NCBI GenBank assembly: GCA_963792205.1
Contig: CAWBVI010000004.1
Coordinates: forward strand, 1,364,001 to 1,428,000
Direction: 5' to 3'
Length of the DNA stretch: 64,000 bases
Origin: DATDAH01 sp963792205
GTDB taxonomy: Bacteria; Actinomycetota; Acidimicrobiia; Acidimicrobiales; DATDAH01
Numbering within the stretch: position 1 is the stretch's first letter; each line of letters opens with the position of its first letter. A program made the translations under genes and the position numbers. Below, piece after piece: positions 26,517 through 34,241 of the stretch. Below the pieces are notes generated by a model that saw only the letters and a list, made by a program, of their open reading frames with translations, made no database searches and had not been told where the DNA came from.

Positions 26517-28451
26517 CTACGCGTTCTTGACGGGCTCGGGATCGTCGGCGCGCTCAGATGCCGGCGCGTGGTGGGTCGGATCGGGCTGGTCGTCGACGCC
26601 GACGTGGAAGGGCACCGAGGTCACGACGGTGCGGGGGCGGAAGAGGAGCCGGGCCTTGAGGGCCAGGGCGTTCTGGTTGTGGAAGATCTGCTCCCACCAG
26701 TGGGTCACCACGAACTCGGGCAGGATCACGGTCGTCACGTGGTCCTCGCCGTTGCGGGCGTCGAGCTCGTCGAGGAAGGCCAACACCGGCGGCACGAGGT
26801 CCCGGTAGGGCGCTTCGATGACCTCGAGCGGCAACGTGAGCCCGTACTGGCGCCACTGCTCGCGGAGGCTGGCTTCGGCGGCGTCGTCGGGGGCGACGCT
26901 CACCGCCAGGAGGTCCTCGGGGTGGAGGCGCTGGGCGTAGTCGAGCGCCATGAGCGAGCCGCGGTGGACGCCGGCCACCAGGACAACCGCGGTGTGGGTG
27001 CGGAGGGGAGCCGACCAGCTCGGTGTGCAGGCCAGCGCCTTGGCCACCCGGCGGTAGTGCCGGTTGACCCCCTTCAGCGCCACCATGATCACCGGGATCA
27101 CCACCGCGGGGATCCAGGCGCCGATGGTGAACTTCGAGATCACCACGACGAGCAGGACGATGAGGGTGGCCACGGCCCCGGTCCCATTGATCGCGATCCC
27201 GGCCCGCCAGCCGGGGTCGCGCAGGCGCCAGTGGTGCACGACCATGCCGGACTGCGACAGCGTGAACGCCGTGAACACGCCCACCGCGTAGAGCGGGATG
27301 AGGGCCGTGGTGTCGCCGCCGAAGGCGACGATGAGCACGAGAGCGCCGGCGGCGAGGACGACGATGCCGTTGCTGAACACGAGCCGGTCACCGCGGTTGG
27401 CGAGCTGGCGGGGCAGGAAGCGGTCGCCCGCCATGATCGACGAGAGGCGGGGGAAGTCGGCGTACGCCGTGTTGGCGGCGAGGATCAGGATCGACGCCGT
27501 GAAGGCCTGGAGGGCGAAGTAGAAGAAGTTGTCGCCTCCGAACACGGCGCGGCCCATGGTGGACAGGACGGTCTGGTTCTCCGACAGCGTCGGCTGGAGC
27601 CGATGGGCCAGCACCGAGATGCCGAGGAAGGAGACGCCCAGGATCACGCCCATCCAGGTGAGGGTGCGACCGGCGTTGCGGCTCTCCGGGGCCCGGAACG
27701 CGCTGACGCCGTTGGAGATGGCCTCGACGCCGGACAGGGCGACCGCGCCGGAGGAGAACGCCCGTAGCAGCGCGAACAGGGTCACGCCGGACAGCAGGGC
27801 ACCGTTCTCGGTGAACTGGTCGAGTTGCTCCTGATCGACCGGCAACGGGTCGAGGGCACCGGTGTACGAGCGGTACAGGCCGAGCCCGAGGAGGGCACCC
27901 AGCGTGACGATGTAGCCGTAGGTGGGGAAGGCGAACAGCCGGCCGGATTCCTTGACCCCGCGCAGGTTGCCCAGGGTCAGCACGACGATGAGCACCGTGC
28001 AGATCAGCACCTCGTCGCCGCGCAGGCCGGGGACGGCCGACGTGATGGCCGCCACCCCAGCCGAGATCGACACCGCGACCGTGAGCGTGTAGTCCACCAG
28101 CAGCGACGCCCCGGCGACGAGAGAGGGGTTGACGCCGAGGTTCTCGCGGGAGACCACGTAGGAGCCACCACCGCCGGGATAGGCGTGGATGGTCTGGTGG
28201 TAGCTGGTGACCACGATCGCCAGCAGGACGACGACGACCAGGGACAAGGGGATCAGGTAGTCCAGGGCAGCCATCGCGGCGATCGGGACGAGGACGTGGA
28301 GGATCTCCTCGGTGGCGTAGGCCGTCGAGGAGATGGCGTCGGAGGCGAAGACGGCGAGGGCGACGGGCTTGCCGAGGCGCTGGTGGGCCTCGAGGTCGGA
28401 CTCGAGCGGGCGGCCGACGATGACGCGCTTCACCGTCGAGTACATGCTCAC
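26517..28451 (-). CDS. APC-superfamily potassium permease, KimA-like
   Basis: 644 residues. About 12 membrane helices lie in residues 25-470, starting with A-V-F-A-S-D-A-I-S-S-T-A-Y-A-T-E-E, the signature of the KimA/YdaO group, and Y-P-G-G-G-G-S-Y in helix 3. A cytoplasmic domain of about 150 residues with a universal-stress-like pattern follows (VVLVAGVHRGSLMALDYA). KimA proteins are high-affinity K+/H+ symporters controlled by c-di-AMP. The GTG start overlaps the stop of the ASCH gene by 4 nt (GTGA); ATG 28445 is an alternative. Confidence 0.86.
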   Translation of the reverse strand: MSMYSTVKRVIVGRPLESDLEAHQRLGKPVALAVFASDAISSTAYATEEILHVLVPIAAMAALDYLIPLSLVVVVLLAIVVTSYHQTIHAYPGGGGSYVVSRENLGVNPSLVAGASLLVDYTLTVAVSISAGVAAITSAVPGLRGDEVLICTVLIVVLTLGNLRGVKESGRLFAFPTYGYIVTLGALLGLGLYRSYTGALDPLPVDQEQLDQFTENGALLSGVTLFALLRAFSSGAVALSGVEAISNGVSAFRAPESRNAGRTLTWMGVILGVSFLGISVLAHRLQPTLSENQTVLSTMGRAVFGGDNFFYFALQAFTASILILAANTAYADFPRLSSIMAGDRFLPRQLANRGDRLVFSNGIVVLAAGALVLIVAFGGDTTALIPLYAVGVFTAFTLSQSGMVVHHWRLRDPGWRAGIAINGTGAVATLIVLLVVVISKFTIGAWIPAVVIPVIMVALKGVNRHYRRVAKALACTPSWSAPLRTHTAVVLVAGVHRGSLMALDYAQRLHPEDLLAVSVAPDDAAEASLREQWRQYGLTLPLEVIEAPYRDLVPPVLAFLDELDARNGEDHVTTVILPEFVVTHWWEQIFHNQNALALKARLLFRPRTVVTSVPFHVGVDDQPDPTHHAPASERADDPEPVKNA

Positions 28452-29080
28452 CGACCGGACGCTAGAGCGGTCGTCACCGGCGTCCGAAGGCGCGCTGAAG
28501 AACGCGTTAAGGGGACGTCGAGATAGGCCTGTCCCCGGGGCGAGAGCTCGTAGCCGACCTCCAGGCTGAAGGTCAGGCCGAGCGCCTTCAGCTTGCGCAC
28601 ATCGGCCTTGAACGCGGCGCGCTCCCGACCGAGTTGCTCAGCCAGGTCGGTGGAGACCACCCCCGGTTGTGAGCCGATGAGCACGAGGGTCGCTCGTGTC
28701 CAGGGCCCGTCCTTGCTTGCCGCGTCCAGGCGGCCGAGGCGACGGTCGAGCTCGGCGACGTCGGCGGGCGTGAGGTCGGCCTCGTCGACCGGCGGCCCGG
28801 CCGGGGCGATGCGGTGGAACGCCACCCGATGGACTGCGGTGCCCGGTGTGGGATCACCGAGGCGGCGGAGCACGCCGGCCACCTCCAGTTCGCCGGCCTG
28901 CCGGGCATCGGCTCGGGTGATGGAGGACACGGGCACGACGTCGACGGCATCGACCTCGAACCAGAGGTCGCCCTTGCGGAACCGGCCGCCGACCTTGGCC
29001 TGGGGCCGCTTCCAGTTGCGGAAGGTGACCGTGATCGAGCCGTCGGCCAGGCCCGGCACGGCGTCGGCCGTGAACATCAC
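28448..29080 (-). CDS. ASCH/PUA-like domain protein
   Basis: 210 residues from GTG 29080. The N-terminal half matches ASCH domains: M-F-T-A-D-A-V, L-A-D-G-S-I-T-V-T-F-R-N-W-K-R-P-Q-A-K-V-G-G-R-F, then V-D-A-V-D-V-V-P. The second half is a winged-helix-like segment (PWTRATLVLIG, L-A-E-Q-L-G-R-E-R-A-A-F-K-A-D-V-R-K-L). ASCH proteins bind RNA or nucleotides. The frame is open to ATG 29143, but family members begin at MFT, so the later start is preferred. It overlaps the KimA-like gene by 4 nt, so a link to K+ uptake is possible. Confidence 0.68.
   Translation of the reverse strand: MMFTADAVPGLADGSITVTFRNWKRPQAKVGGRFRKGDLWFEVDAVDVVPVSSITRADARQAGELEVAGVLRRLGDPTPGTAVHRVAFHRIAPAGPPVDEADLTPADVAELDRRLGRLDAASKDGPWTRATLVLIGSQPGVVSTDLAEQLGRERAAFKADVRKLKALGLTFSLEVGYELSPRGQAYLDVPLTRSSARLRTPVTTALASGR
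28491..28512. promoter_or_regulatory. AACGCGTT motif upstream of the KimA-like gene
   Basis: CGCGCTGAAGAACGCGTTAAGG lies inside the 3' end of the ASCH gene, 40-61 nt upstream of the permease start. It matches the direct-repeat element at 26483-26502 in inverted orientation and shares the palindromic core AACGCGTT. Confidence 0.35.
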
Positions 29081-29166
29081 GGCGCCAGTGCACCACGCGT
29101 CATAGCGACGCGCCCAGCCGGTCTCTTCTCCGTGGGACGGCATCCCTGAACCTGGAGATCAACGAC

Positions 29167-30015
29167 GTGGCTTCCTTCCGCCGTCCGTTGGCCGTGTTCG
29201 CGGCCGTCCTCGGTCTGACCGCCGTCCTGGCGGCCGGCCCTGCCCCCGCCGACGCCGCCCCGACCTGGGCGCCCGAGGCGACCGCCACCATCCACCCCGG
29301 CGTGCAGACCGACACCGCGGGCGGCCAGTGCACCGCCAACTTCGTCTTCACCGCCGGCAGCGACGTCTACATCGGCCAGGCGGCCCACTGCTCGGGCACG
29401 GGCGGCCAGACCGAGACCGACGGCTGCCTGTCGGGGTCGCTGCCCCTCGGGACGACGGTGACCGTCGACGGCGCCAGCCGGCCCGGGACCCTGGCCTACA
29501 ACTCGTGGCTGACCATGCAGGCCGCGGGGGAGACCGACCCGGACGCCTGCGCCTACAACGACCTGGCGCTGGTCCGCCTCGACCCGGCCGACGTCGGCTC
29601 GGTCAACCCGACCGTTCCTCACTGGGGCGGCCCGACCGGCGTCGACAGCGACGGCACCACGCTCTCCGAACGGGTCTACTCCTACGGCAACTCCAGCTTG
29701 CGCGGGGGCATCACCCAGCTCAGCCCCAAGACCGGCATCAGCCTCGGCGCCGAAGGCGGAGGCTGGACCCACCTCGTCTACACCGTCTCCCCCGGGATCC
29801 CCGGCGACTCGGGGAGCGCCTTCCTCGACGCCTCCGGCCGGGCCGTGGGCGTGCTCTCGACCCTGCAGATCGCCCCGGTGGCGGCGTCGAACGGGGTGAG
29901 CGACCTGTCCCGGATGGTGGCGTATGCCCGGGCCCACGTGCCGGCCCTGGCCGACCTCCAGGTGGTCGACGGCACTCGGGCCTTCAACGGCAACCAGCTC
30001 CCCCTGGGCCTCTAG
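29167..30015 (+). CDS. Secreted trypsin-like serine protease
   Basis: 282 residues. Signal peptide of about 31 residues (SFRRPLAVFAAVL..., cleavage near A-D-A-A). The triad is visible: His74 in Q-A-A-H-C, Asp132 in Y-N-D-L-A-L-V-R-L, Ser215 in P-G-D-S-G-S-A-F. A cysteine pair (C55/C75) flanks the His as in S1 proteases. Target proteins are unknown. GTG 29167 has a GGAGAT ribosome binding site 9-14 nt upstream. Repeat copy A follows its stop codon. Confidence 0.87.
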   Translation: MASFRRPLAVFAAVLGLTAVLAAGPAPADAAPTWAPEATATIHPGVQTDTAGGQCTANFVFTAGSDVYIGQAAHCSGTGGQTETDGCLSGSLPLGTTVTVDGASRPGTLAYNSWLTMQAAGETDPDACAYNDLALVRLDPADVGSVNPTVPHWGGPTGVDSDGTTLSERVYSYGNSSLRGGITQLSPKTGISLGAEGGGWTHLVYTVSPGIPGDSGSAFLDASGRAVGVLSTLQIAPVAASNGVSDLSRMVAYARAHVPALADLQVVDGTRAFNGNQLPLGL

Positions 30016-30066
30016 CCCTCAGGACGGGCGCGAAATGGCTGAAGCTGCTGCGCTTCATCTGGGACA

Positions 30067-30126
30067 TCGCCAAGCTGCGCTTGGCGATCAGCGCTGTGCT
30101 TGCCAGGTCGCCTCGCCTATCGGCTC
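30067..30126 (-). repeat. Dispersed palindromic repeat, copy A
   Basis: Read on the minus strand it starts GAGCCGATAGGCGAGGCGACC, contains the 8-bp palindrome CAGCGCTG, and ends in a perfect 9-bp hairpin (TCGCCAAGC-GCA-GCTTGGCGA, 30067-30087). Copies B (32867) and C (63948) share this order. It lies in the 280-bp gene-free stretch between the protease and the 30296-30868 gene. Confidence 0.8.
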
Positions 30127-30195
30127 GCCTCCCCCGGCGGGGCACACGGTCCCGGCCCGCGCCCGTTGCGCCCCCCCTCGCCTTTTGCGGGCGAA

Positions 30196-30302
30196 GGCGC
30201 CAGCGCAGCATGGCGGGTCGGGATCGTGAGGGAGGCCAGGCGGCCATCGTCGTGGCGGACCTCGGTCTCCGCGGCGATGGTCGTCCGGCCGGTGGTCAGG
30301 CC
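30196..30302 (-). pseudogene. Possible thioesterase C-terminal remnant
   Basis: In the otherwise gene-free 30016-30295 stretch, one minus-strand frame reads GLTTGRTTIAAETEVRHDD then GRLASLTIPTRHAAL. This resembles the last two strands of PaaI-type hotdog thioesterases (G-R-x-x-x-x-x-E-x-E-V-R-D-x-x-G-R-L). No start codon or N-terminal part is present, and the frame runs directly on from the end of the 30296 gene. The match is short, so this could be chance. Confidence 0.3.
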
Positions 30303-30868
30303 GTTCGGCGTCGGACCAGGACGACACCGGTCCCGGCGAGCAGGGCGCCGGCCGCGACCAGGCCGCCGACCACCATCCCGGTGGGCGGACCGTCGTCGGT
30401 GCCCCCGGACCCATCGGCCAGGAGGGCGGCGTCCTCGACCTCGGTCGTCGGGGGCGCGGTCGTCGTCGGGGCCGGAACCGTCGAGGTCGTCGAGGGGGGC
30501 GGCTCGGGCACCTGGTAGCTCGCCTCGACCGTCGCCTCGGGATCGGCGGTGGCGAAGGTCACCCGCCACTGGCCCGGGCCCGGGAACTGGATCCGGCCGG
30601 AGTACCACCCGGCGCCGGCGCCGGCCAGGTCCACCGGTGGCTGCGCTCCGCCGCCCTGCTGGTGCACGGTCGCCGTGACCGCCGCCCCGTTCACGATGTC
30701 GCCGTCGTTCGCGTAGGTGAGCTCCACGGTGTAGGTGACCGCGCTGCCGTCGCCGTTGGGGACGGCGTTCACGACCTCGAGGTGCCCTTCCTCGCCGTGC
30801 GCCCGGGCCGGTGCCGCCGAGCCGAAGGCGAGCAGGAGCACGGCCGCAGCCAGGAGCCGACGCATCAC
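30296..30868 (-). CDS. Secreted, C-terminally membrane-anchored protein with CopC/FixH-like domain
   Basis: 190 residues. Signal peptide 1-24 (M-R-R-L-L-A-A-A-V-L-L-L, A-R-A-H), giving a mature N-terminus starting H-G-E-E-G-H as in CopC/YtkA-like copper-binding domains. A beta-rich domain to about 115 follows (Y-T-V-E-L-T-Y-A-N-D-G-D, W-Y-S-G-R-I-Q-F-P-G-P-G-Q-W). Next come a Pro/Thr/Ser linker and a C-terminal helix with R-R-R stop-transfer (about 165-188). A periplasmic metal or sensory role is possible; no partner genes are adjacent. Confidence 0.62.
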   Translation of the reverse strand: MMRRLLAAAVLLLAFGSAAPARAHGEEGHLEVVNAVPNGDGSAVTYTVELTYANDGDIVNGAAVTATVHQQGGGAQPPVDLAGAGAGWYSGRIQFPGPGQWRVTFATADPEATVEASYQVPEPPPSTTSTVPAPTTTAPPTTEVEDAALLADGSGGTDDGPPTGMVVGGLVAAGALLAGTGVVLVRRRTA

Positions 30869-30909
30869 CCCAGTGTGTCGGGCTGCGCCGGCGATGCGCG
30901 TCGACCCGC

Positions 30910-31671
30910 TCAGCGCGGGACGAGGACCACGCCGGGCAGGTCGCGGGGGCTGAGGACGCAGGTCTCGTTGCCCTCGGGGTCGGCGAGGACCACCCAGGTC
31001 TCGTCGCCGGTCTGGCCGACCTCGGCGCGGGTGGCGCCCAGGCCCAGCAGCCGGTCCACCTCGGCGGCCTGGTCGGCGTCCTTGGGAGGAGCCACGTCGA
31101 GGTGGATGCGGTTCTTGACGGTGTGCGGCTCCGGCACCGCCATGACGTCCAGGCGGGGCCGGTGGCCGTTGGGGTTGGCCAGGCTGACGCCCTCGTCGTC
31201 GATCTCGGCGGTCTCCCAGCCGGTGGCCGCGGCCCAGTAGGCGGCGAGGCCCGCGGGGTCGACGGCGTCCAGGCAGATCGCCGCCAGCGGGTTCCCGGGG
31301 TCGCCCGGGCCGAGGAGCACGCAGAACTCGTTGCCCTCCGGGTCGGCCAGCACTTCCCAGGTCTCCTCACCGGTCTGGCCGACGTCGGCTCGGGTGGCTC
31401 CCGCAGCCAGCAGGCGCTCGACGATCGCGGCCTGGTCGTCGGCGTCGGCGGAGGCGAGGTCGAGGTGGACCCGGTTCTTGACCCTCTTCGGGTCGGCGAC
31501 CGGCACGAAGGCGAGGGCCGGCACCTGGTCCTCGAGCTCGTCTAGGGGCTCGACGATGACCTCGTCGTCCTCCTCGAGGCTCACGGGCCAGCCGAGGGCA
31601 TCGGCCCACCACCGCGCGAGGCCCGACGGGTCTCCGGCGTCGATCACGACCATCACGAAGTGCGTGCTCAT
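30910..31671 (-). CDS. VOC-family protein with two glyoxalase-like domains
   Basis: 253 residues made of two tandem glyoxalase-like domains (about 1-125 and 128-250). Each has a W-W/Y-W-A-x-A-x-G-W segment, a K-N-R-x-H-L-D-x-A metal-type His, and L-A-D-P-E-G-N-E-x-C-V-L. The repeat is clear by eye (GQTGEETWEVLADPEGNEFCV versus GQTGDETWVVLADPEGNETCV). Substrate unknown. Confidence 0.83.
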   Translation of the reverse strand: MSTHFVMVVIDAGDPSGLARWWADALGWPVSLEEDDEVIVEPLDELEDQVPALAFVPVADPKRVKNRVHLDLASADADDQAAIVERLLAAGATRADVGQTGEETWEVLADPEGNEFCVLLGPGDPGNPLAAICLDAVDPAGLAAYWAAATGWETAEIDDEGVSLANPNGHRPRLDVMAVPEPHTVKNRIHLDVAPPKDADQAAEVDRLLGLGATRAEVGQTGDETWVVLADPEGNETCVLSPRDLPGVVLVPR

Positions 31672-31680
31672 GGGGATACC

Positions 31681-32850
31681 TCAGTCGGGGAGGGCGTCGA
31701 AGCGGAAGAGCAGGTTGGCCAGGGCGGCCCGGTGCAGCGGGGCGTTCGGCCGGAACGTACCCGGGCTGGTTCCGCCCAGCAGGTGGTTTTCTGCGGCCCA
31801 GCGGATGGCCGGGCCGTCGGCGTCGGTCCACGGGTCGTCGGCGAAGCCGCCGGGTCGTCCGGCCATCCGCCAGAGCAGGGCGAGGGCCTGGCCCCGGGTG
31901 ACGAGCCGGGCCGGACGATAGGTCTGGTCGGGGAAGCCGGTCCCCACCCGGGTGCCGGCGGCCCAGCGCAGGGCGGCGTCGAGCGCCGGGCGGCCGTCCG
32001 TCCAGGGATGGGGGCCGAAGCCGCCCGGGCGGCCGGCGAGCCGCCACGCCATCCCGAGCAGCTCGCCCCGGGTGGCGTCGAGCACGAAGCTACCGATCTC
32101 GGCCCGGTAGGTCCCGTTGGCGTAGCCGGCGAACAGGTGGCGTTCGCCCACCCAGGCGATGGCCTCGGCCGCGGGATGGTGGTCGAGGACGTCCCAGTAG
32201 GGCCCGGTCTGCAGGGCGGGGTCACACGTGTTGGTGGCATGGCGGATGAGCCGGGCGACCTGGACCTGGCCGGCGCCGTTGTGGTGCAGGGTGTCGGGCC
32301 GCTCGAACTCCGGCCCGGCGAGACCGGCCCAGAGCGCGTAGTGGTACCACTCGGCGTCGGGGTACTCGTTGGTGACGGCGTGGGTGATCCGGTTGTAGCC
32401 CCGGGCCCAGCGGTCGTGCAGCCGGTAGTACCCCGAGCGGTCGTCGTCGATCTCGAACACCCGGACGCAGTCCGCCCGCGGGCTGACGATGTCGAGGAGC
32501 CGGCGGAGCTCGTCCCGCCAGACCGACGGCGGTTCGGACTGGGACTGCGACGCGCCGAGGAAGACGATGAAGATGTCGGGGCGGCTGGGCTCGGCCCGGC
32601 GCATCGCCGTTCGCACTCCCGGGATCACCGTGCGGACCTTGTAGGCCAGGCCGGTCTCGCTGTAGGTGATCCGGCGGTCCCGCTTCATCGTCTTGTCCCA
32701 GTGCCAGAAGCTCTGGAACGGCACCGAATCGCCCACCAGCCCCACCGAGGGGGCGTCGGCGGGCGCCGCCGTCGCCCGGCCCGCACCGGGGCCGGCGACG
32801 AGGGCCAGCGCGACCGCGAGGGTGGGCCCGAGGACGGCCCTCCGCCCCAT
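31681..32850 (-). CDS. Secreted SGNH-hydrolase-like protein with three SLH repeats
   Basis: 389 residues. Signal peptide about 1-28. The first domain (about 35-220) begins G-D-S-V-P-F-Q-S, a GDS nucleophile block, and ends with D-T-L-H-H-N-G-A-G-Q, the D-x-x-H block of SGNH hydrolases/acyltransferases. The last 180 residues are three S-layer-homology repeats (AIAWVGERHLFAGYANGTY, ALRWAAGTRVGTGFPDQTY, AIRWAAENHLLGGTSPGTF, each followed by R-x-x-x-L-x-x-x-x-R). TAACCT lies 9 nt before the ATG. Likely a cell-wall-anchored esterase. Confidence 0.75.
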   Translation of the reverse strand: MGRRAVLGPTLAVALALVAGPGAGRATAAPADAPSVGLVGDSVPFQSFWHWDKTMKRDRRITYSETGLAYKVRTVIPGVRTAMRRAEPSRPDIFIVFLGASQSQSEPPSVWRDELRRLLDIVSPRADCVRVFEIDDDRSGYYRLHDRWARGYNRITHAVTNEYPDAEWYHYALWAGLAGPEFERPDTLHHNGAGQVQVARLIRHATNTCDPALQTGPYWDVLDHHPAAEAIAWVGERHLFAGYANGTYRAEIGSFVLDATRGELLGMAWRLAGRPGGFGPHPWTDGRPALDAALRWAAGTRVGTGFPDQTYRPARLVTRGQALALLWRMAGRPGGFADDPWTDADGPAIRWAAENHLLGGTSPGTFRPNAPLHRAALANLLFRFDALPD

Positions 32851-32866
32851 GGGCCTGCGAGGTTAG

Positions 32867-32931
32867 GAGCCGAGCCGATGGCGAGGCGACCAATGAGCAC
32901 AGCGGTCCTATCGCCAAGCGCAGCTTGGCGA
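32867..32931 (+). repeat. Dispersed palindromic repeat, copy B
   Basis: Starts GAGCCGAGCCGATGGCGAGG and ends in the same 9-bp hairpin (32911-32931). The central part differs from copies A and C (AATGAGCACAGCGGTCCTA), so the palindrome CAGCGCTG is lost here. It begins 17 nt upstream of the SLH gene start and fills part of the 170-bp gap before the cupin gene. Confidence 0.8.
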
Positions 32932-33020
32932 GCTCTAGAAAGTCCGCGCGACAAGCGTGCTGCCCATCCGCGCACGTCCTAGGGGGTGCAAGCGAGCCGG
33001 TGAGGTGCGAGGCTCAGGGC

Positions 33021-33557
33021 ATGTTCGACCTCGACACCTTCCTCGCCGATTGCGTCGCGGCGCGGGCGGAGGCTCAGCCTCGCCTGGCCGTGAAGGAGGT
33101 GCTCGACCGGGCGGTGGCGGAGCCGGGCGAAGTCGCCCAGGCCCTGCCCCCCGAGCGGGCCGAGCTGGTGAAGCTGCTCGTGTCCGACGAGCTGACCGTG
33201 CTCAAGGTGGTGTGGGGCCCGGGCATGGTCCTCAAGCCGCACGACCACCTGACCTGGGCCACCATCGGCATCTACACGGGCGGCGAGGACAACGCCTTCT
33301 TCCGCCGGTCCGATGAGGGCCTGGCGTCCTCGGGCGGCCTCGAGCTCCGGCCCTCCGACTCCTGCCTGCTGGGCGACGACACCATCCACAGCGTCACCAA
33401 CCCGACCACCCAGTTCGCCGGCGCCCTCCACATCTACGGTGGCGACTTCTTCTCGCTGCCCCGCAGCGAGTGGGATCCCGAGACCCTGCGGGAGCAGCCC
33501 TACGACATCGAGGCCACCCTGCGCGAGTTCGAGGCGGCCAACGCCGGGACCGCCTGA
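33021..33557 (+). CDS. Cupin-fold metal-dependent enzyme (cysteine dioxygenase-like double-stranded beta-helix)
   Basis: 178 residues. Cupin motif 1 is P-H-D-H-L-T-W-A-T-I-G-I-Y near residue 76, with the matching later His in H-S-V-T-N-P near 130, and the strand L-H-I-Y-G-G-D-F-F. This pattern is seen in PF05995-like predicted metal enzymes; substrate unassigned. ATG 33021 is the first start after repeat copy B. No Shine-Dalgarno sequence is seen. Confidence 0.68.
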   Translation: MFDLDTFLADCVAARAEAQPRLAVKEVLDRAVAEPGEVAQALPPERAELVKLLVSDELTVLKVVWGPGMVLKPHDHLTWATIGIYTGGEDNAFFRRSDEGLASSGGLELRPSDSCLLGDDTIHSVTNPTTQFAGALHIYGGDFFSLPRSEWDPETLREQPYDIEATLREFEAANAGTA

Positions 33558-34097
33558 TCACCCGGTGCCGGAGCGGTCCTCGATGGTGATGGCCCAGCGC
33601 TCGTGGTCCCGCCACTCGCCGTCGATGTGGAGGTAGCGGGGCGAGAACCCCTCCTTGCGGAGCCCGCAGGCCGCGGCCAGGCGGAGTGACGGCGTGTTGC
33701 CGGGCTGGACGTTGGCCTCGAGCCGGTGCAGGCCGAGGACGTCGAAGGCGTGGTCGACCGTCCAACTCAAGGCTTCGGTCATGAGGCCCTGGCGCTCGTG
33801 GCCGGCGAAGGCGTAGTAGCTGAGGTGCGCCGAGCGGAACGAACCCAGGACGACGTCGCTCACGTTGGTGATGCCGACCGGTTCGGCGGTGGTCAGGTGC
33901 CGGAAGAGGAAGCCGTGGTGCTGGGGGAGTCGGAGGCGCCGGAGGTACGCGGCGTAGGCGTCGGCGTCGGTGGGGGCGGTCAGCCAGGGGTGGTGCAGCG
34001 ATCGGCTGGCGACCGCGGCACCGACCACCGAGGCCCGGTCCCGCCCCGTCGGCCGCCGGACCGCCAACCGCTCGGTCGTGTCCAGGGTCGACCCCAC
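33558..34097 (-). CDS. GNAT-family N-acetyltransferase (RimJ/RimL-like)
   Basis: 179 residues from GTG 34097. The GNAT fold runs from T-T-E-R-L-A-V-R-R-P-T through V-G-I-T-N-V-S-D-V-V to the acetyl-CoA loop G-H-E-R-Q-G-L-M-T-E-A-L near residue 105, then L-H-R-L-E-A-N-V-Q-P-G-N-T-P-S-L-R-L-A, the RimJ/L-type signature. The start is set by TACCCT (34110-34105) 7 nt upstream; an upstream ATG at 34205 would put the promoter inside the gene. Converges with the cupin gene with no gap. Confidence 0.83.
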   Translation of the reverse strand: MGSTLDTTERLAVRRPTGRDRASVVGAAVASRSLHHPWLTAPTDADAYAAYLRRLRLPQHHGFLFRHLTTAEPVGITNVSDVVLGSFRSAHLSYYAFAGHERQGLMTEALSWTVDHAFDVLGLHRLEANVQPGNTPSLRLAAACGLRKEGFSPRYLHIDGEWRDHERWAITIEDRSGTG

Positions 34098-34241
34098 GAG
34101 GGGCAGGGTAATGATGGGGCCGCGTTCGACCGGGAGCCTCGAAGCCACGGCCTGGCTCCCCTCCGGGCCGAGGGGCGACGCCCCATCGAGCCTCGACGCT
34201 GGCATCCTGAGCGGGCACCCCGACCCGAAGGACCCCCTCCC

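Noticed and set aside
28448..29166. c-di-AMP (ydaO) riboswitch ahead of the KimA-like gene or kup
   Set aside because: KimA homologues are often under this riboswitch, so I looked upstream of 28451, 29080 and 17686. The spaces are too short or coding and I see none of its conserved blocks.
30016..30295. Additional protein gene in the gap after the protease
   Set aside because: Open frames exist on both strands but are Arg/Pro/Gly-rich and run through the dispersed repeat; only a possible thioesterase remnant and repeat copy A are supported.
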